64,000 nucleotides of DNA from Bifidobacterium colobi. Its GTDB lineage: Bacteria; Actinomycetota; Actinomycetes; Actinomycetales; Bifidobacteriaceae. Below, in pieces: positions 1 to 9,515 of this stretch (positions are counted from its first letter, which is position 1; each line of letters starts with the position of its first letter). The notes under the pieces were generated by a model. The model worked only from the letters and a program-made list of their open reading frames with translations, ran no database searches and was not told where the DNA came from. A program made the position numbers and the translations under genes. The DNA lies in assembly GCF_018555455.1 (NCBI RefSeq), contig NZ_JAFEJU010000004.1:296070-360069 (forward strand), given 5' to 3'.

Positions 1-1
1 G

Positions 2-826
2 ACAGCCGATGTGCTGTATGGAGACGTCGATGCCACGGGACGTTTGGCCCAGACCATTCCGATGAGTCTCGAAAACGACCCTTCGATGATGAACTTTCCA
101 GGCAGCGAAGGCAATGTTGATTATGGTGAAGGCGTATTCGTGGGTTATCGGCATTATGATACCCAGCATGTGCCGGTGGCCTATCCGTTCGGATACGGGC
201 TCAGCTACACCACATTCGCCGTCGAGGACATGCAGGTCGACGTCACTGGGAGAACCTCAGCGACGGTTCGCGCTTCAGTGACCAATACCGGCAAGCGTGG
301 GGGATCGCAGACGATACAGCTGTATATAGCGCCACGGCACGAGTCCGCGGCTGCAAGACCCGTTCATGAGCTTAAAGCGTTCGCCAAGGTCGAATTGGAT
401 CCGGGGGAGAGCACGACCGTTCGTTTCGAGCTAGGCGAACGTGATTTTTCCTACTGGTCCGAACGCCATGCGGATTGGCATGCGGAAGCGGGAGCATACC
501 GGATCGAACTGGGCTTTTCTTCGCGGGATGTCGTAGCATCGACGTCGATCTCCATCGAAGGCGACGGCAAATCAATGCCGTTGAGCGATATGTCGAACAT
601 GGGCGAATGGATGGAAGATCCCATCGGGCGTGATGTATTCATGCGTCAGGTCTCCCGATTCGAGGCTGCAGGTGTGACCGTGTTCCCGCAGGATGAGGTC
701 AACAGGATCTTCTTCAGAGCGGCCCCGCTCAATAGCATCACTTCGTTCATGGGGCCGCAGGGTCGTCGGCTGCGCGAACGGGTGTTGGCTGAGTATGCGA
801 ACGTCTCGCAGGCATCGGCCGACTGA
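2..826 (+). CDS. Glycoside hydrolase family 3 (beta-glucosidase-like), 3' part
   Basis: Only the C-terminal 274 residues are in the window; the reading frame is open from base 2, so the gene begins upstream. The fragment starts in the C-terminal alpha/beta domain of GH3 enzymes (GDVDATGRLAQTIP, the usual 'G.v.PsGrLp.t.p' stretch). It continues through PFGYGLSYT (about residues 62-70 of the fragment) into a fibronectin type III-like domain with SVTNTGKRGG and LDPGEST. The last 80 residues are a further C-terminal tail. The catalytic nucleophile lies upstream, so the substrate cannot be told. The glycerol facilitator gene follows by about 50 bases on the same strand and may be co-transcribed. 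Confidence 0.88.
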   Translation, partial: TADVLYGDVDATGRLAQTIPMSLENDPSMMNFPGSEGNVDYGEGVFVGYRHYDTQHVPVAYPFGYGLSYTTFAVEDMQVDVTGRTSATVRASVTNTGKRGGSQTIQLYIAPRHESAAARPVHELKAFAKVELDPGESTTVRFELGERDFSYWSERHADWHAEAGAYRIELGFSSRDVVASTSISIEGDGKSMPLSDMSNMGEWMEDPIGRDVFMRQVSRFEAAGVTVFPQDEVNRIFFRAAPLNSITSFMGPQGRRLRERVLAEYANVSQASAD

Positions 827-878
827 GCGCAGGGGCAATGATGGTTTCCGATATCGAGGTTGCAAGGAGTTGAGTTGA

Positions 879-1646
879 ATGGGCGTTGGTGAGATGTTCG
901 GTTCCGAATTCCTCGGAACCGTGATGATGATCGCCATCGGCGTCATGGTGTGCGGCAGCCGCTCGTTGCCCAAGACCGGCGCATACCGAAATGACTGGAT
1001 TAATGTATCACTCGGCTGGGGATTGGCCGTGTTCGTTGGCGTGTATGTGGCTTGGCCTACCGGAGCCCATCTGAACCCGGCCGTCACCTTGGCGCGCGTA
1101 ATCCAACATTGGTCCGATTCCTCCGTGACATTGAACGGCATATCGGTCCACGATGGCGGCATCGCAGTGACGATGGGGAATGTGGCCATTTACTTGACCG
1201 CGCAGTTTCTTGGCGCCTTCGTCGGAGCCTGTGTGGGATTCATGGCGATGCGCAGGCACTTCGCCGAGCCGGCGAATCCTGATGTCACGTTGACCGTGTT
1301 CTGCACCAAACCAGCGGTGGCGTCACCGCTCTGGAACGTCGTTACCGAATCGATCGGAACGGCGATACTGGTCATCTGGATAACAGTCAACGGCGGCACG
1401 CCCACACAAGTCGGGCCGCTCGCCATAGCGATGGTTGTCACGGTGCTGACCATGGCTCTGGGAGGCATATCTGGGGCGGCACTGAACCCAGCGCGAGATT
1501 TCTGCCCGAGACTCGCATATCAGTTGCTCCCTATTGCCGGGAAAGGCGATGCCGATTGGGGCTATGCTTGGGTGCCGTTCGTCGGTCCGTTAATCGGCTC
1601 CGCTTTGGGCGTGTGCATTCCCCTGGCTTTCGGGCTGATGCCCTGA
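879..1646 (+). CDS. glpF: MIP family channel, glycerol facilitator type
   Basis: A 255-residue integral membrane channel of the aquaporin superfamily. Both pore signatures are present: HLNPAV (NPA at residues 66-68) and ALNPARD (203-207). Aspartate directly after the second NPAR is the classical mark of aquaglyceroporins rather than water-only channels, so glycerol or small polyol uptake is the likely role. Six hydrophobic segments can be read. The start has an AAGGAG element nine bases upstream. No glycerol kinase lies beside it here. The second MIP gene in the window (13718-14689) has serine at the same position and is more aquaporin-like. Confidence 0.88.
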   Translation: MGVGEMFGSEFLGTVMMIAIGVMVCGSRSLPKTGAYRNDWINVSLGWGLAVFVGVYVAWPTGAHLNPAVTLARVIQHWSDSSVTLNGISVHDGGIAVTMGNVAIYLTAQFLGAFVGACVGFMAMRRHFAEPANPDVTLTVFCTKPAVASPLWNVVTESIGTAILVIWITVNGGTPTQVGPLAIAMVVTVLTMALGGISGAALNPARDFCPRLAYQLLPIAGKGDADWGYAWVPFVGPLIGSALGVCIPLAFGLMP

Positions 1647-1666
1647 ACCGCCAGGCACATGGGTAC

Positions 1667-1694
1667 ACGGCTCATGGCGAATGTCGTGAGCCGT
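1667..1694 (+). terminator. Hairpin downstream of glpF
   Basis: An eight-base stem (ACGGCTCA / TGAGCCGT) around a 12-base loop lies 20 bases after the glpF stop. There is no T-tract. It may end glpF transcription or sit in the thrS leader. Confidence 0.4.
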
Positions 1695-1771
1695 TCCTAT
1701 CGTGTCCACTGTTGATTAACAGTCCAGGCCTGCACATTAGTACCGCGGACCCCGATAGCAAAGGACATATC

Positions 1772-3805
1772 ATGGCGTCAAGCTCCATCTCCATAACGGT
1801 CAACGGCGAAGCGAAGGAGGTGGAACCAACCACCACTGGCGTAGAGCTGTTCGCGGAAGACAAGAACATCATCGCAGTGAAGATCAACGGCGAAAACCGT
1901 GACCTCTACACTCCGCTGAACGACGGCGACTCCGTAATGCCGATCGCACTCGATTCCGAAGACGGTCTTGCCATCATGCGCCACTCGGCCACCCACGTCA
2001 TGGCCCAGGCCGTGCAGGAAATCTACCCGAACGCCAAGCTCGGCGTCGGCCCGGTCATCAAGGATGGCTTCTACTACGACTTCCAGGTCGACAAGCCCTT
2101 CACCCCGGAAGATCTCAAGGACATCGAAAAACGCATGCAGCGCATCATCAAGTCCTCCCAGTCCTTCCGCCGCCGCTCCGTGACCGAAGAAGAGGCGCTG
2201 AACGAAGAGGCCGACCAGCCGTTCAAGATCGAGCTCATCAAGGATAAGGAAGCTCATCTGGACCCGGCCGCAGCCACCGAGATTTCCGAGAAGGAACTGA
2301 GCTTCTACGACAACGTGGACCGTGACGGCAATGTGGTCTGGAAGGATCTGTGCCGCGGCCCGCACCTGCCGAACACCCGCTACATCAAGGCGTTCAAGAT
2401 CGAACGTTCCGCAGCCGCCTACTGGCGTGGCTCCGAGAAGAACCCGACCATGCAGCGCATCTACGGCACCGCATGGGCTACCAAGGAAGACCTGAAGGCC
2501 TACCAGACCCGTCTGGAAGAGGCCGCCAAGCGCGATCACCGCAAGCTCGGTGCCGAGATGGATCTGTTCTCCTTCCCGGATGAGATCGGCCCGGGTCTGG
2601 CCGTGTTCCACCCGAAGGGTGCCGCCGTGATCAACGCGATGGAAGATTACTCCCGCGAGATGCACCGCAAGTACCACTACAGCTTCGTGCAGACCCCGCA
2701 CATCACCAAGGGCGGCCTGTACGAGACCTCCGGCCACCTGCACTGGTACAAGGACGGCATGTACCCGCCGATGCACCTCGATGAGGAATATGACGCGGAA
2801 GGCAATGTGACCAAGCCGGGCGCCGACTACTACCTGAAGCCGATGAACTGCCCGATGCACAACCTGATCTTCAAGTCCCGCCAGCGCTCTTACCGTGAGC
2901 TGCCGCTGCGACTGTTCGAGTTCGGTACCGTGTACCGTTACGAGAAGTCCGGTGAGGTGCATGGCCTGACCCGCGTGCGCGGCTTGACTCAGGATGATTC
3001 CCACATCTACTGCACCCGCGAGCAGATGAAGGACGAGCTGACCAACCTCTTGACCTTCGTGCTCAAGGTGCTGCGCGACTTCGGCCTGTCCGACTTCTAC
3101 CTGGAGCTCTCCACCAAGGATCCGGATAAGTACGTCGGCTCCGATGAAATCTGGGAGGAGGCCACCAACACCCTGCGTGAGGTCGCCGAGGCATCCCACC
3201 TCGACCTCGTGGCCGATCCGGGTGGCGCCGCCTTCTACGGCCCGAAGATCTCCGTGCAGGCCCGTGACGCCATCGGCCGCACCTGGCAGGTCTCGACCAT
3301 TCAGCTTGACTTCAACCTGCCTGAGCGCTTCAAGCTGGAGTACATCGCCAAGGATGGCACCCACCAGCGTCCGGTGATGATTCACCGCGCACTGTTCGGC
3401 TCCATCGAGCGTTTCTTCGCCGTGCTGCTCGAGCACTACGCGGGCGCATTCCCGGCGTGGCTGGCTCCGGTGCAGGTGCTTGGCGTTCCGGTCGCCGACG
3501 AGTTCGCCCCTCATCTTGCCGAGTTCGTCAAGTCGCTGGAAGAGGACATGGTCCGCTGCGAGATCGACTACTCCGACGACCGCTTCGGCAAGAAGATTCG
3601 CAACGCATCCAAGTCCAAGGTGCCGTTCATCCTCATCGTTGGTGAGGAAGACATGAACAACAACGCCGTGAGCTTCCGCTTCCGTGACGGTAGCCAGCTC
3701 AATGGCGTGCCGGTCGATCAGGCTCGCGAGCAGATCTTCACCGTGATCAAGAAGCGCGTGCAGGTCAACTCCGCCGACGACTTCAAGGCAGCCGTCGAAG
3801 ACTGA
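1772..3805 (+). CDS. thrS: Threonine--tRNA ligase
   Basis: Class II aminoacyl-tRNA synthetase of 677 residues that charges tRNA-Thr and edits mischarged Ser-tRNA. Domain order is complete: an N-terminal TGS domain (about 1-65), the editing/SAD domain with HSATH (71-75) and DLCRGPH, the catalytic core with the MNCPMH motif (about residue 357) and class II motifs, and a C-terminal anticodon-binding domain. The frame is open further upstream, but ATG 1772 is chosen: AAAGGA precedes it and the TGS domain begins at once. No T-box-like leader was recognised. yebC follows after a hairpin. Confidence 0.97.
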   Translation: MASSSISITVNGEAKEVEPTTTGVELFAEDKNIIAVKINGENRDLYTPLNDGDSVMPIALDSEDGLAIMRHSATHVMAQAVQEIYPNAKLGVGPVIKDGFYYDFQVDKPFTPEDLKDIEKRMQRIIKSSQSFRRRSVTEEEALNEEADQPFKIELIKDKEAHLDPAAATEISEKELSFYDNVDRDGNVVWKDLCRGPHLPNTRYIKAFKIERSAAAYWRGSEKNPTMQRIYGTAWATKEDLKAYQTRLEEAAKRDHRKLGAEMDLFSFPDEIGPGLAVFHPKGAAVINAMEDYSREMHRKYHYSFVQTPHITKGGLYETSGHLHWYKDGMYPPMHLDEEYDAEGNVTKPGADYYLKPMNCPMHNLIFKSRQRSYRELPLRLFEFGTVYRYEKSGEVHGLTRVRGLTQDDSHIYCTREQMKDELTNLLTFVLKVLRDFGLSDFYLELSTKDPDKYVGSDEIWEEATNTLREVAEASHLDLVADPGGAAFYGPKISVQARDAIGRTWQVSTIQLDFNLPERFKLEYIAKDGTHQRPVMIHRALFGSIERFFAVLLEHYAGAFPAWLAPVQVLGVPVADEFAPHLAEFVKSLEEDMVRCEIDYSDDRFGKKIRNASKSKVPFILIVGEEDMNNNAVSFRFRDGSQLNGVPVDQAREQIFTVIKKRVQVNSADDFKAAVED

Positions 3806-3831
3806 TCTGCCCAAATTGCAGTCACTGCATA

Positions 3832-3865
3832 AGGCCGGTAATCGGCTATGTCTGATTACCGGCCT
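3832..3865 (+). terminator. Hairpin after thrS
   Basis: A perfect 12-base stem (AGGCCGGTAATC / GATTACCGGCCT) with a 10-base loop lies 27 bases after the thrS stop. No strong T-run follows. It is probably the thrS terminator. Confidence 0.6.
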
Positions 3866-3911
3866 ACAATCATTCCGTTTGACATCATTCGTTTAATCGC
3901 TAGGAGCACCA

Positions 3912-4667
3912 ATGTCAGGTCATTCCAAGTGGGCGACCACCAAGCACAAGAAGGCCGCTATCGACGCTAAGCGCGGCAAGCTCTTCGCCAAGCTCATCAA
4001 GAACATCGAAATCGCCGCTCGTCTCGGCGGCGGTGACCCGGACGGCAACCCGTCCCTGTACGATGCCATCTACAAGGCCAAGAAGGCCTCCATGCCGGCC
4101 GACAACATCGCCCGCGCCGTCAAGCGTGGTTCCGGTGCTGAAGACGGTGCCGCAAACTACGAGGACATCGTGTACGAGGGCTACGCTCCTGCCGGCGTTG
4201 GTCTGATCATCGAATGCCTTACCGATAACCGTAACCGTGCCGCCGCTGAAGTCCGTTCCACCCTGACCAAGGGCAACGGCTCCTTGGCCACCTCCGGTTC
4301 CGTGTCCTTCAACTTCGAGCGTAAGGGCCAGATTGTGGTGCCGTCCGAGGGCGTGGACTACGACAAGCTCTTCGAGACCGCCGCTGAGGCTGGCGCCGAA
4401 GACGTGACCGACGACGGCGAGGTCTTCACCGTGATCACCGGTCCGTCCGATCTGTTCACCGTGCGTAAGGCCCTGCAGGATGCCGGCTTCGACTACGACT
4501 CCGCCGATCAGGTCATGCAGCCGAAGAACGAGGTCGAGCTGAGCCTTGAGGATGCCCGCAAGGTGTCCAAGCTCATCGACAACCTTGACGATCTGGACGA
4601 TGTGCAGAACATCTACTCCAACTGGACCGCTTCCGATGAGGTCATGGCCCAGCTTGACGAGGAGTAA
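3912..4667 (+). CDS. yebC: YebC/PmpR family protein
   Basis: A 251-residue member of the YebC/TACO1 family, which has been described both as DNA-binding regulators and as translation factors that relieve ribosome stalling. The N-terminus [23 protein letters not shown] is family-diagnostic (GHSKW, KHKK, D.kRgK), and the length matches bacterial members (about 240-250). AGGAG lies eight bases upstream of the ATG. It sits directly ahead of ruvC, with only six bases between stop and start, a common arrangement in bacteria. The two genes are very likely one transcript that does not depend on the SOS promoter found farther downstream. Confidence 0.95.
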   Translation: MSGHSKWATTKHKKAAIDAKRGKLFAKLIKNIEIAARLGGGDPDGNPSLYDAIYKAKKASMPADNIARAVKRGSGAEDGAANYEDIVYEGYAPAGVGLIIECLTDNRNRAAAEVRSTLTKGNGSLATSGSVSFNFERKGQIVVPSEGVDYDKLFETAAEAGAEDVTDDGEVFTVITGPSDLFTVRKALQDAGFDYDSADQVMQPKNEVELSLEDARKVSKLIDNLDDLDDVQNIYSNWTASDEVMAQLDEE

Positions 4668-4673
4668 TCCCCA

Positions 4674-5258
4674 GTGATCATTCTTGGCGTCGATCCCGGG
4701 CTTACACGCTGCGGGGTCGGCGTGATCGAAGCCGGCGAACATCGCCGGCTTTCGTTTATTCACGTCGACGTGGTGCGTTCTTCCCCGGATATCTCCCAGG
4801 ACTTGCGTCTGCTCGCCATCTACAATGGCTTGGCGGAGAAAATGGATCGATTCGCGCCGGATAGCGTGTCCATCGAACGCGTGTTCGCCCAATCCAATCG
4901 CAATACCGTGCTTGGTACGGCACAGGCGGCGGGACTGGCCATGCTCGCCGCAGCGCAGCGCAATATTCCCGTGGCGCTTCATACGCCGACCGAGGCGAAG
5001 CTCGCCATCACCGGCAACGGACAGGCGCAGAAGATCCAAGTCGAACGTATGGTGACGCGTATTCTCAATCTGACGAAAATGCCCACGCCCGCCGACGCCG
5101 CCGATGCGTTGGCGTTGGCCATATGCCATGCGTTGAGGCCGGCCGGTGCCCTGCAAGGCGGGGAGAGGGAGCAGCATCTGACCCCCGCGCAACGCCAATG
5201 GGCCGAAGCGGCACAGCACATGGCGCGGCGACGCATGAACCACGACCGTGGCATGTAG
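4674..5258 (+). CDS. ruvC: Crossover junction endodeoxyribonuclease RuvC
   Basis: Holliday junction resolvase of 194 residues, acting with RuvAB in recombination repair. The RNase H-like fold's four acidic residues can be placed: D7 in GVDPG, E68 in SIERVF, and D141/D144 in DAADALALA. These match the Escherichia coli set by spacing. The start is GTG at 4674, and its ribosome binding site lies in the last codons of yebC. The C-terminus runs about 20 residues past the core with a basic tail ([10 protein letters not shown]). The promoter and LexA-type box for ruvAB begin at its stop codon, so ruvC itself is outside that control. Confidence 0.96.
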   Translation: MIILGVDPGLTRCGVGVIEAGEHRRLSFIHVDVVRSSPDISQDLRLLAIYNGLAEKMDRFAPDSVSIERVFAQSNRNTVLGTAQAAGLAMLAAAQRNIPVALHTPTEAKLAITGNGQAQKIQVERMVTRILNLTKMPTPADAADALALAICHALRPAGALQGGEREQHLTPAQRQWAEAAQHMARRRMNHDRGM

Positions 5259-5280
5259 TATACTTCGAACAGTTGTTCGA
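5259..5280 (+). promoter_or_regulatory. SOS (LexA) operator with -10 box for ruvAB
   Basis: A perfect 16-base palindrome TCGAACAGTTGTTCGA occupies 5265-5280. It fits the actinobacterial and Gram-positive LexA box (CGAAC-N4-GTTCG). A TATACT -10 element at 5259-5264 abuts it, so a bound repressor would cover the transcription start. The -35 position (about 5236-5241) is weak. The site lies between the ruvC stop and the ruvA start. Confidence 0.85.
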
Positions 5281-5283
5281 TTA

Positions 5284-5318
5284 CTGTGGTGTGCGGCGTT
5301 TACCCGTGCACACCACAG
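5284..5318 (+). promoter_or_regulatory. Leader hairpin ahead of ruvA
   Basis: An 11-base perfect stem (CTGTGGTGTGC / GCACACCACAG) with a 13-base loop lies just downstream of the SOS box and 18 bases before the ruvA ATG. It would form in the 5' untranslated RNA of ruvA. Its role is unknown; transcript stabilisation or partial attenuation are possibilities. Confidence 0.5.
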
Positions 5319-5336
5319 GCTGTGAAAGGGACGCAG

Positions 5337-5966
5337 ATGATAGGTATGCTCACCGGGCGCGTTGAATCGGTGGAATCCGATTCCGTGCTCATCGATGTTG
5401 GGGGAGTGGGATACGAGGTCCGCATGTCCACTTCGGATCTCGGCCGACTGCACGCTGGGGAAGACACTCGCGTGTATACGTATATGAATATCTCCCAGGA
5501 TGCCGTCACCTTGCATGGTTTTCTTGACCGTGACGCCAAGAAGACGTTCCTGCAACTCATCAAGGTTTCCGGTATCGGGCCGAAGGTGGCGCAATCGTTG
5601 CTGTCCACGTTGACGCCGATCCAGTTGGCTCATGCCATCGCGGACAATGATGCAACCGCTCTCGCCAAAGCTCCAGGGCTCGGCAAGAAAGGCGCGCAGA
5701 AAATCATCCTCGAACTGAAAGGCTCGATTGATCTGGGGCAGATCGAGCAGCCTGACGCAAAGGCGCAGACGACGGCGAAACAGCCCATCGATGCCGGTAT
5801 GGAACAGGTCGTGGAAGGCCTGATTTCCTTGGGCTGGCGGCAGCAGGACGCCCAGCAGGCGGTGAAGGAAGCCATCGCCGAAAACGACATCAATACGCCG
5901 CTGGCCGCGGAAGACGTGCCACGCGTATTGCGTTTCGCCCTCGCACTCATGGATAGGGGACGCTAA
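5337..5966 (+). CDS. ruvA: Holliday junction branch migration protein RuvA
   Basis: A 209-residue protein that binds four-way DNA junctions as a tetramer and loads the RuvB motor. An N-terminal OB-fold domain starts at MIGMLTGRV. Tandem helix-hairpin-helix motifs follow ([14 protein letters not shown] and [14 protein letters not shown], the latter with the usual GKKTAQ-like turn). A C-terminal RuvB-contact domain runs from about residue 160. ATG 5337 is chosen over an open frame from 5286 because GAAAGGG precedes it and the family starts with M-I-G. The stop codon shares its last base with the ruvB ATG. Confidence 0.96.
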   Translation: MIGMLTGRVESVESDSVLIDVGGVGYEVRMSTSDLGRLHAGEDTRVYTYMNISQDAVTLHGFLDRDAKKTFLQLIKVSGIGPKVAQSLLSTLTPIQLAHAIADNDATALAKAPGLGKKGAQKIILELKGSIDLGQIEQPDAKAQTTAKQPIDAGMEQVVEGLISLGWRQQDAQQAVKEAIAENDINTPLAAEDVPRVLRFALALMDRGR

Positions 5967-7030
5967 TGAACGAGTCACTTGATTTCGGCACCTCCAATAC
6001 GGGGGCTAATGAGGAGTCCCTGCGCATGGTCTCCTCGCAGCCCATCGGCAATGAGCCGGTCAGCGACGAGGAGCTGCGCCCGCACGTATTGGATGGTTTC
6101 ATCGGCCAGCCACGGCTCAAAGCCCAGCTGCAATTGTTCCTGGATGCGGCGCGCAAGCGCGACGTGCCGCCAGATCATATTCTGCTCGCCGGTCCTCCGG
6201 GACTTGGCAAGACGACGTTGGCCATGATTGTGGCCAACGAACTGGAAGTGCCGATTCGCGTCACCTCCGGCCCGGCCGTCCAGCACGCCGGTGATCTGGC
6301 TTCCATTTTGAGCTCGCTGGACACCGGCGAAGTGCTGTTCATTGATGAGATTCACCGTCTGCCTCGCGCCGCCGAAGAATTGCTCTACATTGCCATGGAG
6401 GATTTCCGTGTGGATGTGATGGTCGGCAAAGGCCCGGGTGCCAGCTCGATTCCGTTGACTCTGCCGCGATTCACGGTCATCGGCGCCACCACGCGTGAGG
6501 GCATGCTGCCCAGCCCGTTGCGAGCCCGTTTCGGTTTCACCGCGCATTTGGATTTCTATCCGCATGAGGAACTGGAGAAGCTGATCGAACGTTCCGCCAA
6601 CGTTTTGGGCGTGAACCTTGATGAAGGGTCGGCGCATGAATTGGCGTTGCGTTCCCGTGGCACGCCGCGTATCGCCAACCGACTGTTGCGCCGCGTGCGC
6701 GATTGGGCGATCGTCCATGACCTGATTGTGGTACGCCCCGCGGATGTCAAGGAAGCGTTGGCGCTCTATCAAATCGATTCCGAAGGATTGGACCGTTTGG
6801 ATATCGCCGTGCTCAACGCCATTGTGCGCAACTTCAATGGCGGGCCGGTAGGCCTGAACAATCTGGCGGCCATGGTGGGCGAGGAGTCCGAAACCGTGGA
6901 AACCGTGTGCGAGCCGTATCTGGTGCGCGAAGGCTTCCTGGTCCGCACGCCGAAAGGCCGTGTGGCCACCGAAAAGGCATGGCAGCATCTGGGGTTGACG
7001 CCTACGGATGATGTCAGCAAGCTCTTCTAA
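5966..7030 (+). CDS. ruvB: Holliday junction branch migration DNA helicase RuvB
   Basis: AAA+ hexameric motor of 354 residues that drives branch migration with RuvA. Walker A is GPPGLGKTT (76-84), Walker B ends in DEIH (127-130), and sensor and arginine-finger regions follow ([15 protein letters not shown]). A C-terminal winged helix carries the family's GLNNLA and [14 protein letters not shown]. The N-terminal 35 residues are longer than in Escherichia coli, as is common in actinobacteria. It overlaps the ruvA stop by one base (TAATG), so the pair is translationally coupled and shares the SOS operator upstream of ruvA. Confidence 0.97.
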   Translation: MNESLDFGTSNTGANEESLRMVSSQPIGNEPVSDEELRPHVLDGFIGQPRLKAQLQLFLDAARKRDVPPDHILLAGPPGLGKTTLAMIVANELEVPIRVTSGPAVQHAGDLASILSSLDTGEVLFIDEIHRLPRAAEELLYIAMEDFRVDVMVGKGPGASSIPLTLPRFTVIGATTREGMLPSPLRARFGFTAHLDFYPHEELEKLIERSANVLGVNLDEGSAHELALRSRGTPRIANRLLRRVRDWAIVHDLIVVRPADVKEALALYQIDSEGLDRLDIAVLNAIVRNFNGGPVGLNNLAAMVGEESETVETVCEPYLVREGFLVRTPKGRVATEKAWQHLGLTPTDDVSKLF

Positions 7031-7100
7031 ACTTTAGCCTGTTTGCATAATCCGGTTATGTGTCAATACGCGCCATAGCCGTTTCTCTAAAGGAGTTTTT

Positions 7101-7538
7101 GTGGATTCTTCATACGCAATGCTTATCGTGATGGTCGTGGTGATCGGCGGCATGATGTGGTGGCAGTCCAAGAAGGCCAAGCAGCAGCAGGCCGAGAAGC
7201 AGGATTTCCGGCGTAACCTGCAGCCGGGCACCGAGGTCATCACCATCGGTCAGATCATCGGCAAGGTCGTGGAAGTCGATGAGCAGTACGAGGAGATCGT
7301 TATCGACTCCGAGGGATCCAAGCTGCGTTTCTCGTTCAACGGCATCGCCCGCGAGTACACTCGTCCGGCCTACGTGTCCGATGATGAGGTGGATGAGAAC
7401 GGCAACCCGCTGCCGGACACCGATCAGGCTCAGGATGCTCCCACCAACGACGAGCCCGGCCAGGAGCCCATCGAAACCACCGTGGTTGACGACGCGAACA
7501 ACACGGACGAAACCAAGAACAGCGACGAAACGAAGTAA
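7101..7538 (+). CDS. yajC: Preprotein translocase subunit YajC
   Basis: A 145-residue single-pass inner membrane protein that associates with SecDF/SecYEG. A hydrophobic helix (YAMLIVMVVVIGGMMWW, about 5-21) is followed by the typical charged stretch and the beta-rich YajC core (LQPGTEVITIGQIIGKV). The last 50 residues are an acidic, low-complexity tail rich in D, E, N and T. The start is GTG with AAAGGAG upstream. In many bacteria yajC precedes secD-secF; here apt follows instead, an order also known from actinobacteria near ruvABC. Confidence 0.92.
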   Translation: MDSSYAMLIVMVVVIGGMMWWQSKKAKQQQAEKQDFRRNLQPGTEVITIGQIIGKVVEVDEQYEEIVIDSEGSKLRFSFNGIAREYTRPAYVSDDEVDENGNPLPDTDQAQDAPTNDEPGQEPIETTVVDDANNTDETKNSDETK

Positions 7539-7612
7539 TCTCGTAGTTGATTCCAAAGCCCACACGACCGTAAACGATCTTAGGATTCTGAAGACAACAG
7601 AGGCGATAAACT

Positions 7613-8194
7613 ATGGCACAGTCGGACATCACCATCGAAGCACTGAGCACCGTCGGCCAAGAGGATGCCGAGTATCTGGTATCCCTGGTGCGTTCCGTAC
7701 CCGGATTCCCGAAGGAAGGCATTATCTTCCGTGATTTCATGCCGGTTATCGCCGATCCGCGCGGCTTGAAGATTCTGTTGAAGGCCCTTGAACTGGCCCT
7801 GCCGGTCAAGCCTGAGGAATTCGATGCCATCGCCGGTCTGGAGTCCCGTGGATTCCTGTTCGGCCCGGCCCTCGCCGAGCATTTCGGAAAGGGCTTCATC
7901 GCCGTGCGCAAGGCCGGCAAGCTGCCTCCAGAAACCATCGGCGAGTCCTACGATCTGGAATACGGCACCGCAAGCGTGGAAATCGAAACCGAAGCCGTGT
8001 CCAAGGGCGAGCGTGTGCTCATCGTTGACGATCTGATCGCCACCGGCGGCACCGCCAAGGCAGCCGCCGATCTTATCGAGAAGGCGGGTGGCACAGTGGC
8101 TGGCTTCAGCTTCGTGATGAAGCTGAACGGTTTGCCCGGCATCGAAAAGCTTGGTGATGTTCCGGTCAGCTCGCTGATTTCCATGCCAGCCTGA
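7613..8194 (+). CDS. apt: Adenine phosphoribosyltransferase
   Basis: Purine salvage enzyme of 193 residues that makes AMP from adenine and PRPP in the cytoplasm. The PRPP-binding motif VLIVDDLIATGGTA is near residue 140. The family's PGFPKEGIIFRD and AGLESRGFLFGPALA segments are also present. The N-terminal 20 residues exceed the shortest family members but remain within the normal range. It lies 74 bases behind yajC, on the same strand, with an inverted repeat downstream that probably ends the transcript. Confidence 0.95.
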   Translation: MAQSDITIEALSTVGQEDAEYLVSLVRSVPGFPKEGIIFRDFMPVIADPRGLKILLKALELALPVKPEEFDAIAGLESRGFLFGPALAEHFGKGFIAVRKAGKLPPETIGESYDLEYGTASVEIETEAVSKGERVLIVDDLIATGGTAKAAADLIEKAGGTVAGFSFVMKLNGLPGIEKLGDVPVSSLISMPA

Positions 8195-8252
8195 GCGCCA
8201 TCGGCATAGCCTGAGCGTCAAGCCGTCTCACTTAGTAATTCCACGTTTTATT

Positions 8253-8287
8253 ATCCGGCATGTACCATGTACAGTTACATGCCGGAT
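8253..8287 (+). terminator. Hairpin between apt and sucC
   Basis: A perfect 12-base stem (ATCCGGCATGTA / TACATGCCGGAT) with an 11-base loop is followed by TATTCATTTC, a weak T-rich end. It lies 58 bases after the apt stop and 25 bases before the sucC start, and probably terminates apt. Confidence 0.6.
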
Positions 8288-8312
8288 TATTCATTTCAGC
8301 AGGGAAGGATCC

Positions 8313-9515
8313 ATGGACCTTTACGAATACCAAGCACGAGAGCTGCTTGAGGAACAGGACATCCCCACCCCGGGTGCCATTTTCGCCCAGAATTCCCACG
8401 AGGTCGCAGAAGCCGCCGATAAAATCGGCTACCCCTGCGTCATCAAGGCACAGGTGAAGATTGGCCACCGTGGTCAGGCGGGCGGCGTGAAGATCGCGCA
8501 CAACCGCGACGAAGCCATCCTCGAATCGGAGAGCATTCTGCCGATGACCATCCACGGACACAAGGTGTCCGGTGTGCTGGTGGCCGAGGCCAAGAACATC
8601 ATCCATGAATACTATGTGTCCATCTCCGTGGATCGCACTTCCCGAGACTTCGACGTGCTCGCAACTGCCAACGGTGGCACCGAAGTCGAAGAGATCGCCA
8701 AGGAGCATCCGGAATCGGTCAAGCGCCTGCACATCGAGGCATTGGGCGATTTCGATCTTGAAGCCGCCACCAAAATGGCCGAAAGCATCGGCTTCTACCA
8801 CGCCGACGTGGATCAGGCCGCACAGATTCTGCTGAAGATGTGGCGCTGCTTCAAGGAGAACGACGCCACACTGGTGGAAATCAACCCGCTCGCCAAGATC
8901 GGTGACCCGGATGATGAGTCCAGCAAGCAACTGTGCGCATTGGACGCCAAGATTTCCTTGGACGACAACGCCGCATTCCGTCACGATGGCTGGACTCGTT
9001 TTGAAGATCCGATTATCCCCGACCCGTTCGAGCAGAAGGCCCGCGAGCACGGCCTGCACTATGTGCATCTGCACGGTGAAGTCGGCGTTATTGGCAACGG
9101 CGCAGGGCTCGTGATGAGCTCGCTCGATGCCGTCTCCGGCGCGGGCGAGGAGCAGGGCACCGGCATCAAGCCGGCCAACTTCCTGGACATCGGCGGCGGC
9201 GCTTCCGCAGCGGTTATGGCCCAGAGCCTTGAGATCGTGCTGTCCGATCCGCAGGTGGAGTCGGTGTTCATCAACGTGTACGGTGGCATCACCTCCTGCG
9301 TGGAGGTGGCCAACGGCATTCTCGAAGCCGTCAAGACCTTGGGCAGCTCCAAGCCCATCGTGGTGCGTTTCGACGGCAATGCCGCCGAAGAGGGTCTGCA
9401 TATCCTCGCCGAGGCCGCTAATCCGATCATCCATGTGGCTGAAACCATGGAGGGCGCTGCCCAGAAGGCCGCACAGCTGGCGGCCGAAGCCACTTCGTCC
9501 AAGGAGGTTCGCTGA
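8313..9515 (+). CDS. sucC: Succinate--CoA ligase, beta subunit
   Basis: Nucleotide-binding subunit (400 residues) of succinyl-CoA synthetase. The start [12 protein letters not shown] is family-typical, and the N-terminal ATP-grasp domain carries [16 protein letters not shown]. The second domain holds the CoA-ligase fold with [15 protein letters not shown] and [12 protein letters not shown]. The stop overlaps the sucD ATG, so the two subunits are coupled. The cluster sucC-sucD-membrane gene-purH is conserved in actinobacteria. No 2-oxoglutarate dehydrogenase gene is visible in the window, so the enzyme's direction and purpose here are unclear. Confidence 0.95.
   Translation: MDLYEYQARELLEEQDIPTPGAIFAQNSHEVAEAADKIGYPCVIKAQVKIGHRGQAGGVKIAHNRDEAILESESILPMTIHGHKVSGVLVAEAKNIIHEYYVSISVDRTSRDFDVLATANGGTEVEEIAKEHPESVKRLHIEALGDFDLEAATKMAESIGFYHADVDQAAQILLKMWRCFKENDATLVEINPLAKIGDPDDESSKQLCALDAKISLDDNAAFRHDGWTRFEDPIIPDPFEQKAREHGLHYVHLHGEVGVIGNGAGLVMSSLDAVSGAGEEQGTGIKPANFLDIGGGASAAVMAQSLEIVLSDPQVESVFINVYGGITSCVEVANGILEAVKTLGSSKPIVVRFDGNAAEEGLHILAEAANPIIHVAETMEGAAQKAAQLAAEATSSKEVR

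Noticed and set aside
1647..1771. Possible T-box leader ahead of thrS
   Set aside because: Only 125 bases with one simple hairpin; no T-box consensus sequence or specifier loop could be found.
1778..3814. A 678-codon open frame on the strand opposite thrS
   Set aside because: It is an antisense shadow of thrS. It lacks recognisable domains and its amino acid make-up is typical of reverse-frame translation of GC-biased codons.
3915..5978. A 687-codon minus-strand frame across yebC, ruvC and ruvA
   Set aside because: It spans three conserved plus-strand genes and their intergenic regions, has no ribosome binding site or domain, and is a composition artefact.
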